Shown here in pieces: positions 26,694 through 35,007 of a stretch of DNA of 35,007 nucleotides (the first letter of the stretch is position 1; the number at the start of each line of letters is the position of its first letter). Both the position numbers and the translations under genes were made by a program. Location: positions 1-35,007 of the forward strand of contig CAISOH010000386.1 of assembly GCA_903887005.1 (NCBI GenBank), read 5' to 3'. This DNA comes from an uncultured Bacteroidota bacterium. GTDB lineage: Bacteria; Bacteroidota; Bacteroidia; Chitinophagales; Chitinophagaceae. A model generated the notes under the pieces. That model saw only the letters and a program-made list of their open reading frames with translations. It ran no database searches and had not been told where the DNA came from.

Positions 26694-27836
26694 CTACCCG
26701 AAATACCGCTGCAGCAAACCCTTAAACAACTGCTCCAGTTCCACCTCATGCGCCCGCTGCCGCAGCCGGAGTTCCTCTGTTTGGGTGACTATATCTGCAA
26801 ATTGTTGTTGAAGTTCTACAGGAGGGCAATAAAATGAAAGGCTTTTTATCTGTTCAGCGTTCAAATGTGGTTGGCCTGCTCGCCGGGTTAATGGATCAAT
26901 AATTATTTTACCATATTCCGAATTAATTAGCTGATTATAAAATATAGATGATACAATTGGCATTTCGATTATTAAGTCATAACCTGCGTAACAACCAGAA
27001 TATTGTTCTGATATGACAGCAGCATCTCCGGTATTTACGCCGCTACGTACAATTATTAAATCTCCTTGTGTAATCTGGCACTTACTAATTTTATCTGCTT
27101 CTTCATTTGAAATATACACCATTCCCTTTTCTTCAATTCTACCTTTTTTGATGTTGGTAGCTCTAATAAATGGAATACCCGTTTCGGAATAAATGGGAGG
27201 TGAGCCAGTTCCGTATCTAATATTTGTCAAAACATTTCCTAAATTCTTCACGGGCCATCCCTTAGGATTACTCACCGGATCACCGAACATACTCAAAAAA
27301 GTGCTTTGCAAAAACTGGTCTGTAAGTGCATTAGCACTCCGCCGCAATTGCCGTGCTTTATCCGCTTCTGATAGTATTTGAGCTATTTTTTGTTGGGTAT
27401 CAAAATCAGGTAACGGAATCGTTAGATTTTTAATTTGGTCCGTGGTTAGATTTTTAAAAATAGCACCGACCGCAAGAGCGTGATTTATATTTTTATTATA
27501 AAAAAGGTAATAGTACAAATACTCCGTGTAAACTATTTTCGACAAATTTCTTAACCCTACAAATCCGTCATGGATACAAGCGTCGGTTTTCAAAATAGCC
27601 GGTAATCCTGGATTGCCACTAACAGCAATAACTAAATCACCTTTAGACATAGGGCGACTTAATTTTGCTCCAGCTTCGGTAAGAGAATCTGTTGTAGGCA
27701 TCACAAACATGCCATCTCTGGTCAAATCTGAAACCATTAACCTGGGAATACTACCACCATAATATCTTACATCACCTTGTGGACGTGGACTGCTACCTCT
27801 GACAATATCACATAGCTCCTCTAACTTTTTATTCAT
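26694..27836 (-). CDS. hsdS: type I restriction-modification specificity subunit HsdS
   Basis: 380 aa from ATG 27836, which overlaps the hsdM stop by one base (TGATG). It has two target-recognition domains. The first, with IPRLMVSDLTRDG, ends near LTIPLPDFDTQQKIAQIL; the second, with GIPFIRATNIKKGRIEE, ends at LSFYCPPVELQQQFADIV. Each is followed by a helical spacer (ADKARQLRRSANALTDQFLQ and TEELRLRQRAHEVELEQLFKGLLQ). It fixes the DNA sequence recognised by both the methylase and the nuclease. The target cannot be read from the sequence. Confidence 0.93.
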   Translation of the reverse strand: MNKKLEELCDIVRGSSPRPQGDVRYYGGSIPRLMVSDLTRDGMFVMPTTDSLTEAGAKLSRPMSKGDLVIAVSGNPGLPAILKTDACIHDGFVGLRNLSKIVYTEYLYYYLFYNKNINHALAVGAIFKNLTTDQIKNLTIPLPDFDTQQKIAQILSEADKARQLRRSANALTDQFLQSTFLSMFGDPVSNPKGWPVKNLGNVLTNIRYGTGSPPIYSETGIPFIRATNIKKGRIEEKGMVYISNEEADKISKCQITQGDLIIVRSGVNTGDAAVISEQYSGCYAGYDLIIEMPIVSSIFYNQLINSEYGKIIIDPLTRRAGQPHLNAEQIKSLSFYCPPVELQQQFADIVTQTEELRLRQRAHEVELEQLFKGLLQRYFG

Positions 27837-29464
27837 CAAATGGCAGTTTTTAATCCTTGTATTATTTGACCTATCTCAGCTTCTATACCAACGAGCTTTT
27901 CTAATACTTTTTCAGGATTTTCATACGCTATTGTATCATAATCCACCTTCTTATACCTGCTAATACTCAAATCATACTTATTCTCCCGAATATCCGCAAC
28001 ATCCACCATTACCACATTACTGCTTACTGGTTGATATTTTTTGGGGTTCGCTTGCCACGTAGCAAACTCCTTTTGTATATCCGCAATATCATTTATTGCG
28101 GTTGGTTGCCGTTTATCGTCAAGGCTAAAACCATCCCCATGCATATCATAAAACCACACCTTGTCTGTAATTCCGCCCTTGGTAAAAATAAGCGCCGCTG
28201 TGCTCACCCCCGCATAAGGTTTAAACACCCCGCCCGGCATACTGATGATGCCCTGCAACTGGCATTTGTCCACCAATATTTTTCGCACGTCTACATGGGC
28301 ATTGCTGGTGCCAAAAAGCACACCGTCCGGCACTATCACCCCTGCCCGTCCGCCTGTTACCAGCAGGTCGTATATCAGCTCTATAAACAGCAGTTCCGTC
28401 TTCTTGGTCTTGGTGCGGAAACGGGCGTTCATATCGCTTTCGTCTATGCTGCCCTTAAATGGCGGATTAGCCAATACCACATCATACAGCGTTTGCTCCT
28501 CAAACGATTTGCTCAGTGCATCATTGTACCGGAAATTGGGCTGGTCTATACCATGCAGCATTAGGTTCATGGCCCCAATGCGCACCATAGTTCCGTCATT
28601 GTCGTAACCGTTTATGGCATCGCTTTTCAGGAATTTGTGCAACCGGGGATCGGTTATCTGGTCGCCTATCAGATTATGCGCCTTGCCCTCCTCGTCATAT
28701 TCCAATATCTCCTTGCTGGTGTTCTGTTCCAGTATATGCTCATAAGCGCTCACCAGGAAGCCCGCAGTGCCTGCCGCAGGGTCACAAATCCGGTCGCCAA
28801 TCTTCGGGTTCACCATCCGCGTTATCATACGTATGATATGCCGCGGTGTGCGGAACTGCCCGTTCTTCCCGCTCGATGCCAGTTGGTTCAGCAGGTATTC
28901 ATACAGGTCTCCCTGCACATCCGCATTCTGGTCGCTGATGTGCATGTCCTCAATGATCTTCACCGCCTCCTGTAGTAACGAAGGTTTCTGGATAATGAAC
29001 GTGGCGTCCTTCATGCTTTGGGAGTAGGTGTTTTCTCTTTTTTTCTCAACCCCGATAACACCTCCCTCTCCTTCGGAGAGGGTCGGGGAGAGGTCCGAGA
29101 GGTCCCCCAGCCCCCGCAAAAACTGAAAAACTGTATCACGGACAAACGGCAGCATTTCCTCTCCCGGCAGCTTAGTCCAGTAACCCCATCGCAGCCGGTC
29201 GCCATGTTCATCGCCTGTGAGTCCGGACGGGACTACAGTTCGGGTCCTGCCAAGCCAGTTCATATATTGCTGGTAAATGCTCGTATGTTCTGTCTTTCTT
29301 CTTTTAGCAGAAGCCGTAGCAGTATTATCTATATCATCCAGCCGCTTCAAAAAAATGAGAAAACTCATCTGCTCAATCGCCGAAACCGGATTACTGATAC
29401 CTCCACTCCAGAACCTGTCCCAGAGTGCATTTACTTGTGATTTTAATTGGGGATTAGTGAGCAT
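27836..29464 (-). CDS. hsdM: type I restriction-modification methyltransferase HsdM
   Basis: 542 aa. N-terminal HsdM helical domain (LWDRFWSGGISNP, FLIFLKRLDDID), then the N6-adenine methylase with motif I DPAAGTAGF (about residues 226-234) and motif IV NPPF (about 332-335). QFRTPRHIIRMI precedes motif I, as usual. It methylates adenine in the host target and forms M2S with HsdS. Residues about 120-147 (DLSDLSPTLSEGEGGVIGVE and following) come from a palindromic repeat inserted in frame, placed between the N-terminal and catalytic domains and likely in a loop. The first codons are duplicated upstream (29613-29650). Confidence 0.93.
   Translation of the reverse strand: MLTNPQLKSQVNALWDRFWSGGISNPVSAIEQMSFLIFLKRLDDIDNTATASAKRRKTEHTSIYQQYMNWLGRTRTVVPSGLTGDEHGDRLRWGYWTKLPGEEMLPFVRDTVFQFLRGLGDLSDLSPTLSEGEGGVIGVEKKRENTYSQSMKDATFIIQKPSLLQEAVKIIEDMHISDQNADVQGDLYEYLLNQLASSGKNGQFRTPRHIIRMITRMVNPKIGDRICDPAAGTAGFLVSAYEHILEQNTSKEILEYDEEGKAHNLIGDQITDPRLHKFLKSDAINGYDNDGTMVRIGAMNLMLHGIDQPNFRYNDALSKSFEEQTLYDVVLANPPFKGSIDESDMNARFRTKTKKTELLFIELIYDLLVTGGRAGVIVPDGVLFGTSNAHVDVRKILVDKCQLQGIISMPGGVFKPYAGVSTAALIFTKGGITDKVWFYDMHGDGFSLDDKRQPTAINDIADIQKEFATWQANPKKYQPVSSNVVMVDVADIRENKYDLSISRYKKVDYDTIAYENPEKVLEKLVGIEAEIGQIIQGLKTAI
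29064..29082. repeat. palindromic element inserted in frame in hsdM
   Basis: CCCTCTCC-TTC-GGAGAGGG, followed by TCGGGGAGAGG. This form is typical of dispersed extragenic palindromes that encode PTLSEGEG-like peptides when read through. The frame of hsdM is kept. Confidence 0.6.
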
Positions 29465-29515
29465 TTATTTTGGCGTCTCTTATAATTTAATTAAAAATTT
29501 CCCATCTGTTTGTAT

Positions 29516-29580
29516 GCCCCATCGGGGCTATCGGTTTGTAGCAAAAAATACGTTTAAATTTATTTGTGCCCCATCGGGGC
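29516..29580. repeat. two GCCCC-ATC-GGGGC palindromes
   Basis: Identical perfect palindromes at 29516-29528 and 29568-29580, each followed by TATC. They lie between the two copies of the hsdM start. Confidence 0.7.
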
Positions 29581-29612
29581 TATCCAATAATTTGCATAAA
29601 GTTGTTAAATGT

Positions 29613-29647
29613 ATTACTTGTGTTTTTAACTGGGGGTTAGTGAGCAT
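29613..29647 (-). pseudogene. truncated duplicate of the hsdM 5' end
   Basis: ATG at 29647 opens MLTNPQLKTQV, nearly the same as the true hsdM start MLTNPQLKSQV at 29464. The flanking 38-bp segments 29430-29467 and 29613-29650 differ at only four positions. After 11 codons the copy loses similarity and runs into the palindromes. It stands 4 nt after the stop of the upstream gene, the spacing expected for an original operon junction. Confidence 0.75.
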
Positions 29648-29651
29648 TTAA

Positions 29652-30827
29652 TTAATTTTTTCTTAAAAGTATTTTTATCAAACTAAATGTTTCATTTGTT
29701 GTTATCTCATAAATGATATAAACCACTACTAATAATGCTAAAAATGACACTAATAAAATTGACCAGAAAATAATATCTTGTGTTGAAGAAATTTTTCGTT
29801 CAATTTTATCTTTCTCAATATTAATGGTATTAATTGGAAGACCAGATTTCGACTGAATTATTGAAAAAGATTGAACAAAATCATTTTCAATTTCTTTTAA
29901 ATCCTTTTTATAAATGCACTGAATTTTTATGTAAAAAGCAACATATAAGCTGAAAGCCAAAAGTACTAATACTAACATAAGCGTGTCATCTGAAACTTTA
30001 TAAGTTGCAAAAACTGACGCACTGATTGAAATAGGAATACCAACTGCTTGGCTAAATATTTTTCCAATTATTTCTCTTATTTCTTTAAAAAAATTTTCTT
30101 TCTCCTTATATAAGGAATCTCGAAACTTATCAAAATCAAATTTTTTCGCCACCAGCTCATAATCACGTTTAGTAATAGAAATTATACCATCAGATTTATT
30201 GATTATTTCTTTGAAGTCTAAAATTCCTGTACCATTTGAAATAGTATAGAAAGAATTTTTAAGAAATGAGCTAACCTCAATTGGTTTTGCAAGTGCAAGT
30301 ATTTCGTTCACTCTTTCTTTGATTCTAAAATTATTGAGCTTCGGTGGTATAACATCGTGCTTTATTTTAATTATTCCATGTGTTGAACTATAAAAAATTA
30401 TTTGGTCATTTGCAGAATTGTAATAATCACAAAAGGGTGATGTTTTGAAATAATTAAACAACTTATAATAGGCAATCAAATTTTCAACCTGTGTACTAAT
30501 ATTTTCATTTTTTGTTCCAAATTCTGAAATAATATCAGTAATTGGGTTATAAGTTAATATGATTCCTGCAAGTGAAACAATGAGAAGCGATAAATTAATA
30601 TCTGCACTCTTAATTTCACTTTCTAAGGCTTCCAAATACTTTACGCTTTCGCCATTGAAATATCTTTTTATTTGCAACCTTAGTGTATCTCCATATTCAT
30701 CATAAGTTATATTATAGAGATCTACCTGCTCCATTTTTGTATTACTTACGACATATCGTTCGCCATCGAAAGATATACCTTCAACATTTGAAAAGAAATC
30801 AATGACATGCTGAATTTTTTCTTGCAT
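29652..30827 (-). CDS. unrecognised protein with C-terminal membrane segments
   Basis: 391 aa, ATG at 30827. The N-terminal ~250 residues are soluble-looking and rich in Lys, Asn, Ile and Tyr; one moderately hydrophobic stretch is at about 77-93 (INLSLLIVSLAGIILTY). Three strong membrane segments follow: about 257-277 (AVGIPISISASVFA), 281-302 (TLMLVLVLLAFSLYVAFYI) and 351-376 (DIIFWSILLVSFLALLVVVYIIY). I know no family for it. It starts 2 nt after the stop of the NdpA-like gene, so the two are translated together, and it ends next to the old hsdM start. The DNA is visibly richer in A+T than hsdR or hsdM, which suggests separate acquisition. A membrane effector is one possible role. Confidence 0.8.
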   Translation of the reverse strand: MQEKIQHVIDFFSNVEGISFDGERYVVSNTKMEQVDLYNITYDEYGDTLRLQIKRYFNGESVKYLEALESEIKSADINLSLLIVSLAGIILTYNPITDIISEFGTKNENISTQVENLIAYYKLFNYFKTSPFCDYYNSANDQIIFYSSTHGIIKIKHDVIPPKLNNFRIKERVNEILALAKPIEVSSFLKNSFYTISNGTGILDFKEIINKSDGIISITKRDYELVAKKFDFDKFRDSLYKEKENFFKEIREIIGKIFSQAVGIPISISASVFATYKVSDDTLMLVLVLLAFSLYVAFYIKIQCIYKKDLKEIENDFVQSFSIIQSKSGLPINTINIEKDKIERKISSTQDIIFWSILLVSFLALLVVVYIIYEITTNETFSLIKILLRKN

Positions 30828-30829
30828 TT

Positions 30830-31849
30830 CTATTCTTCTGATAGCGATTCCCTTATTTGTTTTGCTAATTCTTTTGATTTAATTATTATTTGCGAAGAAT
30901 CGTTATCATCAAATTTTACAACCCCTTTTTTATATGCACTTGGTTCAAAATTTAATTCAACGTCATCTGCTTTAGCATATACTTTTATAAAATTTCTTAA
31001 TGATGTGGTATATGCTTTAAATTCGGTAGGTACTGTAGGGTAATTTTCATGTAAAAAGTCAGGTAAGTAATCTTCATCATCAAATATGCTTTTACTTATT
31101 TCTCTAACATTAGCAATCTTGGAAGGATTGGCCGTAATAATTTTATGTGCACTATTAATTATAAAATCTCTATTTGGAATTAACTTTGAATCTTCAATTA
31201 ATTTAAGAGGGATTTTCCTTAATGCTCTTAATAATTGATTAGTGTCTTCCTCAGAAGTTACAGTATCTGTAGTAGAAATCCATCTTACAAAATATTGCGA
31301 TAAATCATCTGCCTTAGTGTTTATAAAACTCAGATATTTGGCGTTCTCTTTTTTAAATAATTCTATATTAATCCTACATGCCATTGCAAGTTTTTCAAAA
31401 TCAATATGTTGAACCTTATCCAAATCAAAATTATTTACTGTTTTATTTCTTTTAAATGCTATACTTTCAGTGTCCCTTACAAAAAATACAGAACAATATT
31501 CTCTATAGTCATCATATTGCGCATACACTAAATATCCTCCTTTTGCTGGGCTAATGACATCAATTTTTTCTTTTAGATCTTCAGCCGATTTATGGGAAAA
31601 TGCAAGAAAGTCATCCTGGGAACGTGAATTATGGTATTTTTCATAGCTCGTATGAAATATTGTAGGCTGACTTTTATCAAAAATACCATCTCGTCCATTT
31701 CTTTTTCTATAACGTTGATTTAATTCTTGAACAAGTCGGATAACATCCGTATTAGTATTATCCATCAAGGTAAGCGACTTACTTAATTTAGCACCCGTTA
31801 CTCCTTGAGGTTTAAATAACTCATGTATTATTACTTTATTTACCTGCAT
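30830..31849 (-). CDS. YejK/NdpA-like nucleoid-associated protein
   Basis: 339 aa, close to the length of E. coli YejK (37-kDa nucleoid-associated protein family). Matching landmarks are LVQELNQRYRKRNGRDGIF near the N-terminus, DDFLAFSHKSAEDLKEKI, AKGGYLVYAQY, HIDFEKLAMACRINIELF, AKYLSFINTKADDLSQYFVRWI and the C-terminal VELNFEPSAYKKGVVKFD followed by IIIKSKELAKQI. The family associates with DNA, but its task is poorly known. Here it is not in a housekeeping place but inside an R-M operon, between hsdR and hsdM, and tightly coupled to a membrane protein. It shares the A+T-rich composition of that partner. Confidence 0.85.
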   Translation of the reverse strand: MQVNKVIIHELFKPQGVTGAKLSKSLTLMDNTNTDVIRLVQELNQRYRKRNGRDGIFDKSQPTIFHTSYEKYHNSRSQDDFLAFSHKSAEDLKEKIDVISPAKGGYLVYAQYDDYREYCSVFFVRDTESIAFKRNKTVNNFDLDKVQHIDFEKLAMACRINIELFKKENAKYLSFINTKADDLSQYFVRWISTTDTVTSEEDTNQLLRALRKIPLKLIEDSKLIPNRDFIINSAHKIITANPSKIANVREISKSIFDDEDYLPDFLHENYPTVPTEFKAYTTSLRNFIKVYAKADDVELNFEPSAYKKGVVKFDDNDSSQIIIKSKELAKQIRESLSEE

Positions 31850-31893
31850 ATTTTAGGTTTGAATTATGAATAAACAGCCAATAAGTATTATAG

Positions 31894-34683
31894 CTATGCA
31901 ATCAATTTTTTAGTCATTTCCAAAATCTCCTCCACTTCCTCCTCACTAAATAATTTTTCAACAGCATTCATCCCAAAGTTGGTAAATGGTGCTTCATATA
32001 GGTCATCCACTACAAGTCTGCGTTTCTGCATAAAGACACTTTGTACGGTACGCAAAAAACGGGTTTGGTCAGCTGTATAATTATGTTCGAGTATAAAAGC
32101 ATCAAATGCCCGGCGCACCAGTTCTTCAAAGTTAGGTAAGTGTTCTAATTGCAGCACATACTTTAAGAAATCGGTCAGAGAACCTATGCGCACCCCAAAG
32201 GCTTTTATCATATTGTCCTCATTCAGCATCAGCTCATCTCCGGCAAGTTCTGTTTCTAAAGTAAATTCAAGTTGCAGCAATTCCTTTATGGTTACCTTTT
32301 CGCCTTTCAGCAATCGTTGTATGGTTGGGTGCTGGCTGGCAAGCTGGTGTATCTTTTCTTCTACTTTGGCTTTGTATTCTTCCACCATCAGCTTTTGCCC
32401 GCCCTGCTTCACTATCACCCATCTGCGGCTGTCTATTACATCTTCCAGTCCCAGTTCCACCACCAGTGAAGGCCGCTCTCTGCGGTACTTCATCAGCGGG
32501 GCAAGTTGTTTGCGTGCTTCATCAACCTTATTTGCCGTTATATTATCCCACCATGCCGCGCCCAGCATATCATTTATCAGCGGTGCTAAGGGCTGCACCT
32601 GGCTTAGGTTGCGGGGCAGCAGGTCTATATCTTCTTTTATGCTGTCTGGCTGCGTGCCGGTATCCCTTCTTTGCAGTATGGCAAGGCTCAGGCGTTCCAT
32701 CTTGCTGGTAAAAAATGCCTCTGAGAGATTGCCTGCGGTTGCAAATCGTAAAAGCGGGGCTACCTTCAGCCGCAATAGCTCCAGTTTATTCGCGGTCAGG
32801 TATTGCCACCATTCATCAGCATATACGCCTCTTATATCTTTCAGGTTCTTTTTTACAGAAAATGAGTCTGTAGGTATTTTAGCAATATCAGCTCTTACCT
32901 CCTGCACTATGTTTTTAAAATCTTCACTGCTTTGGGTGCCAAGCAATTCCTGCAACTTGCTTAGGCGGGTATTAAATATGCCTACCAACACGGGTATCTG
33001 TACCGCCACTTCCTTATCGTCCTTTGGCATCATATTAAAATGCTCAAAGTTTTGCCAGTAGTCCACAATCAGGAACTGTTTCTTCTCAAAACCTGGCAGC
33101 CATTTTTTATGCTTGCAGGCTTCTTCGCTGCGTGTGCCCCTGCCTATCATCTGCCAGAATTTTATCTGGCTGCCCACCGGCTTCATAAAGGCAAGGTTCA
33201 TCACTTCGGGTATGTCCACACCCGTATCCAGCATATCCACGCTTATGGCTATGCGGGGCAGGTCCTCCTGTTCAAATTGTTTAAGCAGGTCTTTGTTCCG
33301 CTCCACTTTCGAGGTAATCACCCTTGCCAGCAGCCCCTTATGCTCCGGGTACATATCATTAAATGCTTCTTCCAGCCGGTGCGCATGGTTGTTGGTTATG
33401 GCAAAAATTATTGTCTTGGCAGGCAACTGCCCTCCGGCATCTTTATGGCATACGGTCATAAATTCCTCCCATTGCCGGTGCAGGGTATTCTTATTGGTTA
33501 CCTTTTTTTCAAGGTCTGTGCCCTCATAGTTTATATTCTCCGGGTCTATACCCCTGCTTCGCAGTTCTTCCTGTTCCGCTTCTGTCAGGTCAACTCCCTT
33601 TATCCCCCTGCGCTGGAATTTTGTCTGTGCGGCATATACATTATAGTCAGCTAAATAATTTTCCTTTACAGCCTGGTCATAAGTATATAAGAATGCCGGA
33701 GCAGCCCCGTCACACTCAAAAAACCGGAACGTATTGCGGTCTATAAAGTGTGCAGGCGTAGCCGTAAGCCCTATCTGCACCGCATCAAAATAAGCGAGTA
33801 TGTCAGAGAACTTATTGTAAATGGAACGGTGGCATTCATCAGAAATAATCAGGTCAAAATATCCCGGTGAAAATTGCTCATAGCAAAGCTCCAATGTTTG
33901 CAATGTGGATACAAGAATACGCGCGCCGGTAATTTTAGTACGTTCAGTTTTATCTTTCAGCAACGAAGTGCGTATCCGTTCCCTGCTTTCGTTGGGTATA
34001 TGTTCTTTAAAACCCTTGGTCATAGCCTGATCCACAAGGCTGTCCCTGTCTGCAAGAAACAATATTTTTTGCGCCTGCTTTGCTCTAAGGAACACATCAA
34101 TCAGCGCCATAGTGGTGCGGGTCTTGCCCGTCCCTGTTGCCATCACCATCAGCGCTTTTCGCTTCTTACGCTTTTCTATATGCTCACTGATACGCCTTAC
34201 CGCCTCCACCTGGTAAGAACGGTTCACTATAGAATCCTTTATTTTTATTTCAGAAAGAGGGATCCTGTTTTGTTTTAGATGCAGCAGCCGTTCAAGGTCA
34301 GCCTTGGTAAAAAATCCGGCAATCTGTCTTTCAGGATAATCAACAGAATCCCATAACCATATTTCCTCGCCATTGCACATAAACCCAAACGGGCGGAAAG
34401 ATTGCTTTAGCTGTATTTTATCAAGATATTGTTTTAGTTGTTCTTTACCCACCCTTGCATCCCTGCGGGTACGTTTTGCCTCTATTACCGCCAGCACCTC
34501 GCCGTTCTCCCGGAACATGCAGTAATCAGTAACGCCATTCATAGGAGATGCATCATAACCATCAACCGGCACTTCAAAAGCTACTTCCCTGCGGTCAAAC
34601 AAATGCCAACCCGCCTTCTCAACCAAAGGGTCAATAAGGTTATACCGCGTTTCCGCCTCATTAAGGATAGAGTGGTCAAACAT
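31894..34683 (-). CDS. hsdR: type I restriction endonuclease subunit HsdR
   Basis: 929 aa from ATG 34683; an in-frame TTG at 34704 is less likely. The N-terminal nuclease domain has GVTDYCMF and VIEAKR (the D...ExK motif, about residues 50-70). The SF2 helicase/translocase core follows with Walker A MATGTGKTRT (about 180-189), DExH box DECHRS (about 283), LTATP, and motif VI MIGRGTRS. The C-terminal part is of the EcoEI type that docks on M2S. The enzyme translocates and cuts DNA away from unmethylated sites. All motifs look intact. It is the first gene of the operon. Confidence 0.95.
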   Translation of the reverse strand: MFDHSILNEAETRYNLIDPLVEKAGWHLFDRREVAFEVPVDGYDASPMNGVTDYCMFRENGEVLAVIEAKRTRRDARVGKEQLKQYLDKIQLKQSFRPFGFMCNGEEIWLWDSVDYPERQIAGFFTKADLERLLHLKQNRIPLSEIKIKDSIVNRSYQVEAVRRISEHIEKRKKRKALMVMATGTGKTRTTMALIDVFLRAKQAQKILFLADRDSLVDQAMTKGFKEHIPNESRERIRTSLLKDKTERTKITGARILVSTLQTLELCYEQFSPGYFDLIISDECHRSIYNKFSDILAYFDAVQIGLTATPAHFIDRNTFRFFECDGAAPAFLYTYDQAVKENYLADYNVYAAQTKFQRRGIKGVDLTEAEQEELRSRGIDPENINYEGTDLEKKVTNKNTLHRQWEEFMTVCHKDAGGQLPAKTIIFAITNNHAHRLEEAFNDMYPEHKGLLARVITSKVERNKDLLKQFEQEDLPRIAISVDMLDTGVDIPEVMNLAFMKPVGSQIKFWQMIGRGTRSEEACKHKKWLPGFEKKQFLIVDYWQNFEHFNMMPKDDKEVAVQIPVLVGIFNTRLSKLQELLGTQSSEDFKNIVQEVRADIAKIPTDSFSVKKNLKDIRGVYADEWWQYLTANKLELLRLKVAPLLRFATAGNLSEAFFTSKMERLSLAILQRRDTGTQPDSIKEDIDLLPRNLSQVQPLAPLINDMLGAAWWDNITANKVDEARKQLAPLMKYRRERPSLVVELGLEDVIDSRRWVIVKQGGQKLMVEEYKAKVEEKIHQLASQHPTIQRLLKGEKVTIKELLQLEFTLETELAGDELMLNEDNMIKAFGVRIGSLTDFLKYVLQLEHLPNFEELVRRAFDAFILEHNYTADQTRFLRTVQSVFMQKRRLVVDDLYEAPFTNFGMNAVEKLFSEEEVEEILEMTKKLIA

Positions 34684-34704
34684 CTGTTGTAAAATAAAGC
34701 ACAA

Positions 34705-35007
34705 AATATGAAAAAATGCTCTAATTCAAAAGCACAACCAATAATTCCGTCTGGCGCGAGTTTTGGGCATAGCAACGTGCGCGAGCCAACTCGTGTCTAA
34801 GCAATCTAACCAGTTTGCAACTGGCGTTCATAAACCCCATAACCCATCCCGAATTGTTGCGGCCCGGAGCCTGTCCCGTCCATTTGACGGGAGGGCGCAT
34901 GTGCTGGTAAATTTTGAATTTCTACAAAGCTTTTGCACCTACCGGAGCATTCCAACTCAATGAAGGAAAATTGTGTTGTCGCAAGATTGCTTCGTGCCTC
35001 GCAAAGA
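34705..35007. other. gene-free end of window with repeat-like sequence
   Basis: No credible gene. A hairpin TCCCGTC/GACGGGA lies near 34871-34891. The last 40 nt (CGCAAGATTGCTTCGTGCCTCG in part) resemble a widely dispersed non-coding repeat. The promoter of hsdR should lie at 34690-34740, but no clear TAnnTTTG was found. Confidence 0.4.

Overview
The window reads as chromosomal DNA of a member of the Bacteroidota. Promoter-like boxes have the form TAnnTTTG with a TTG or TTTG about 18-20 nt upstream, Shine-Dalgarno sequences are weak or absent, intergenic DNA is A+T-rich, and the protein families (Bacteroidota-type ABC/FtsX pair, GH3 protein, type I R-M genes) fit. I infer genus or family no further. 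No rRNA or tRNA gene was seen.

Layout. 1-480 holds a degenerate tandem array (period 170-171 bp) built around strong hairpins. 487-2022 has two small unknown genes and a RelE/ParE-type toxin-antitoxin pair. 2351-4244 is an ABC ATPase/FtsX-like permease pair with its own promoter. 4301-7882 (minus strand) holds a small membrane protein, a dicarboxylate/glutamate:cation symporter, an ACC-deaminase/D-cysteine-desulfhydrase-like PLP enzyme and era. 8048-11185 is a 1045-residue membrane protein combining TPR, GT-C-like and LamG-like parts. 11698-11904 is an orphan antitoxin.

12107-22971 (minus strand) is the most striking region. It encodes a complete set of hydrogenase-4/formate-hydrogenlyase-like, complex-I-related subunits: two tandem HyfB-like antiporter subunits, HyfC (frameshifted in a G run), HyfE, HyfF, HyfG and HyfI. 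The proton-channel residues of the membrane arm are kept. Three of the four NiFe-ligating cysteines of the large subunit and three of the four cysteines of the proximal Fe-S cluster of the small subunit are replaced. A single [4Fe-4S] half-ferredoxin is fused to the small subunit instead. This matches the idea of energy-converting-hydrogenase-related (Ehr) complexes, here in an extreme form. The operon is interrupted between hyfC and hyfE by a HEPN/MNT toxin-antitoxin pair and an orphan Phd/YefM antitoxin. The downstream half has its own near-perfect promoter.

23398-24382 carries rplU-rpmA plus a small Ala/Lys/Pro histone-H1-like gene, with a promoter and terminator. 24791-26290 is a GH3-family acyl-adenylating enzyme. 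26694-34683 is a type I restriction-modification operon, hsdR-X-Y-hsdM-hsdS. X is a YejK/NdpA-like nucleoid-associated protein and Y is an unrecognised protein with C-terminal membrane segments. Both are markedly more A+T-rich than the hsd genes and make a candidate accessory anti-phage module. The hsdM start is duplicated around two short palindromes, and another palindromic element is inserted in frame in the hsdM coding sequence.

Several families of short dispersed palindromic repeats are spread through the intergenic DNA. All function calls come from reading motifs by eye; no database search was run.
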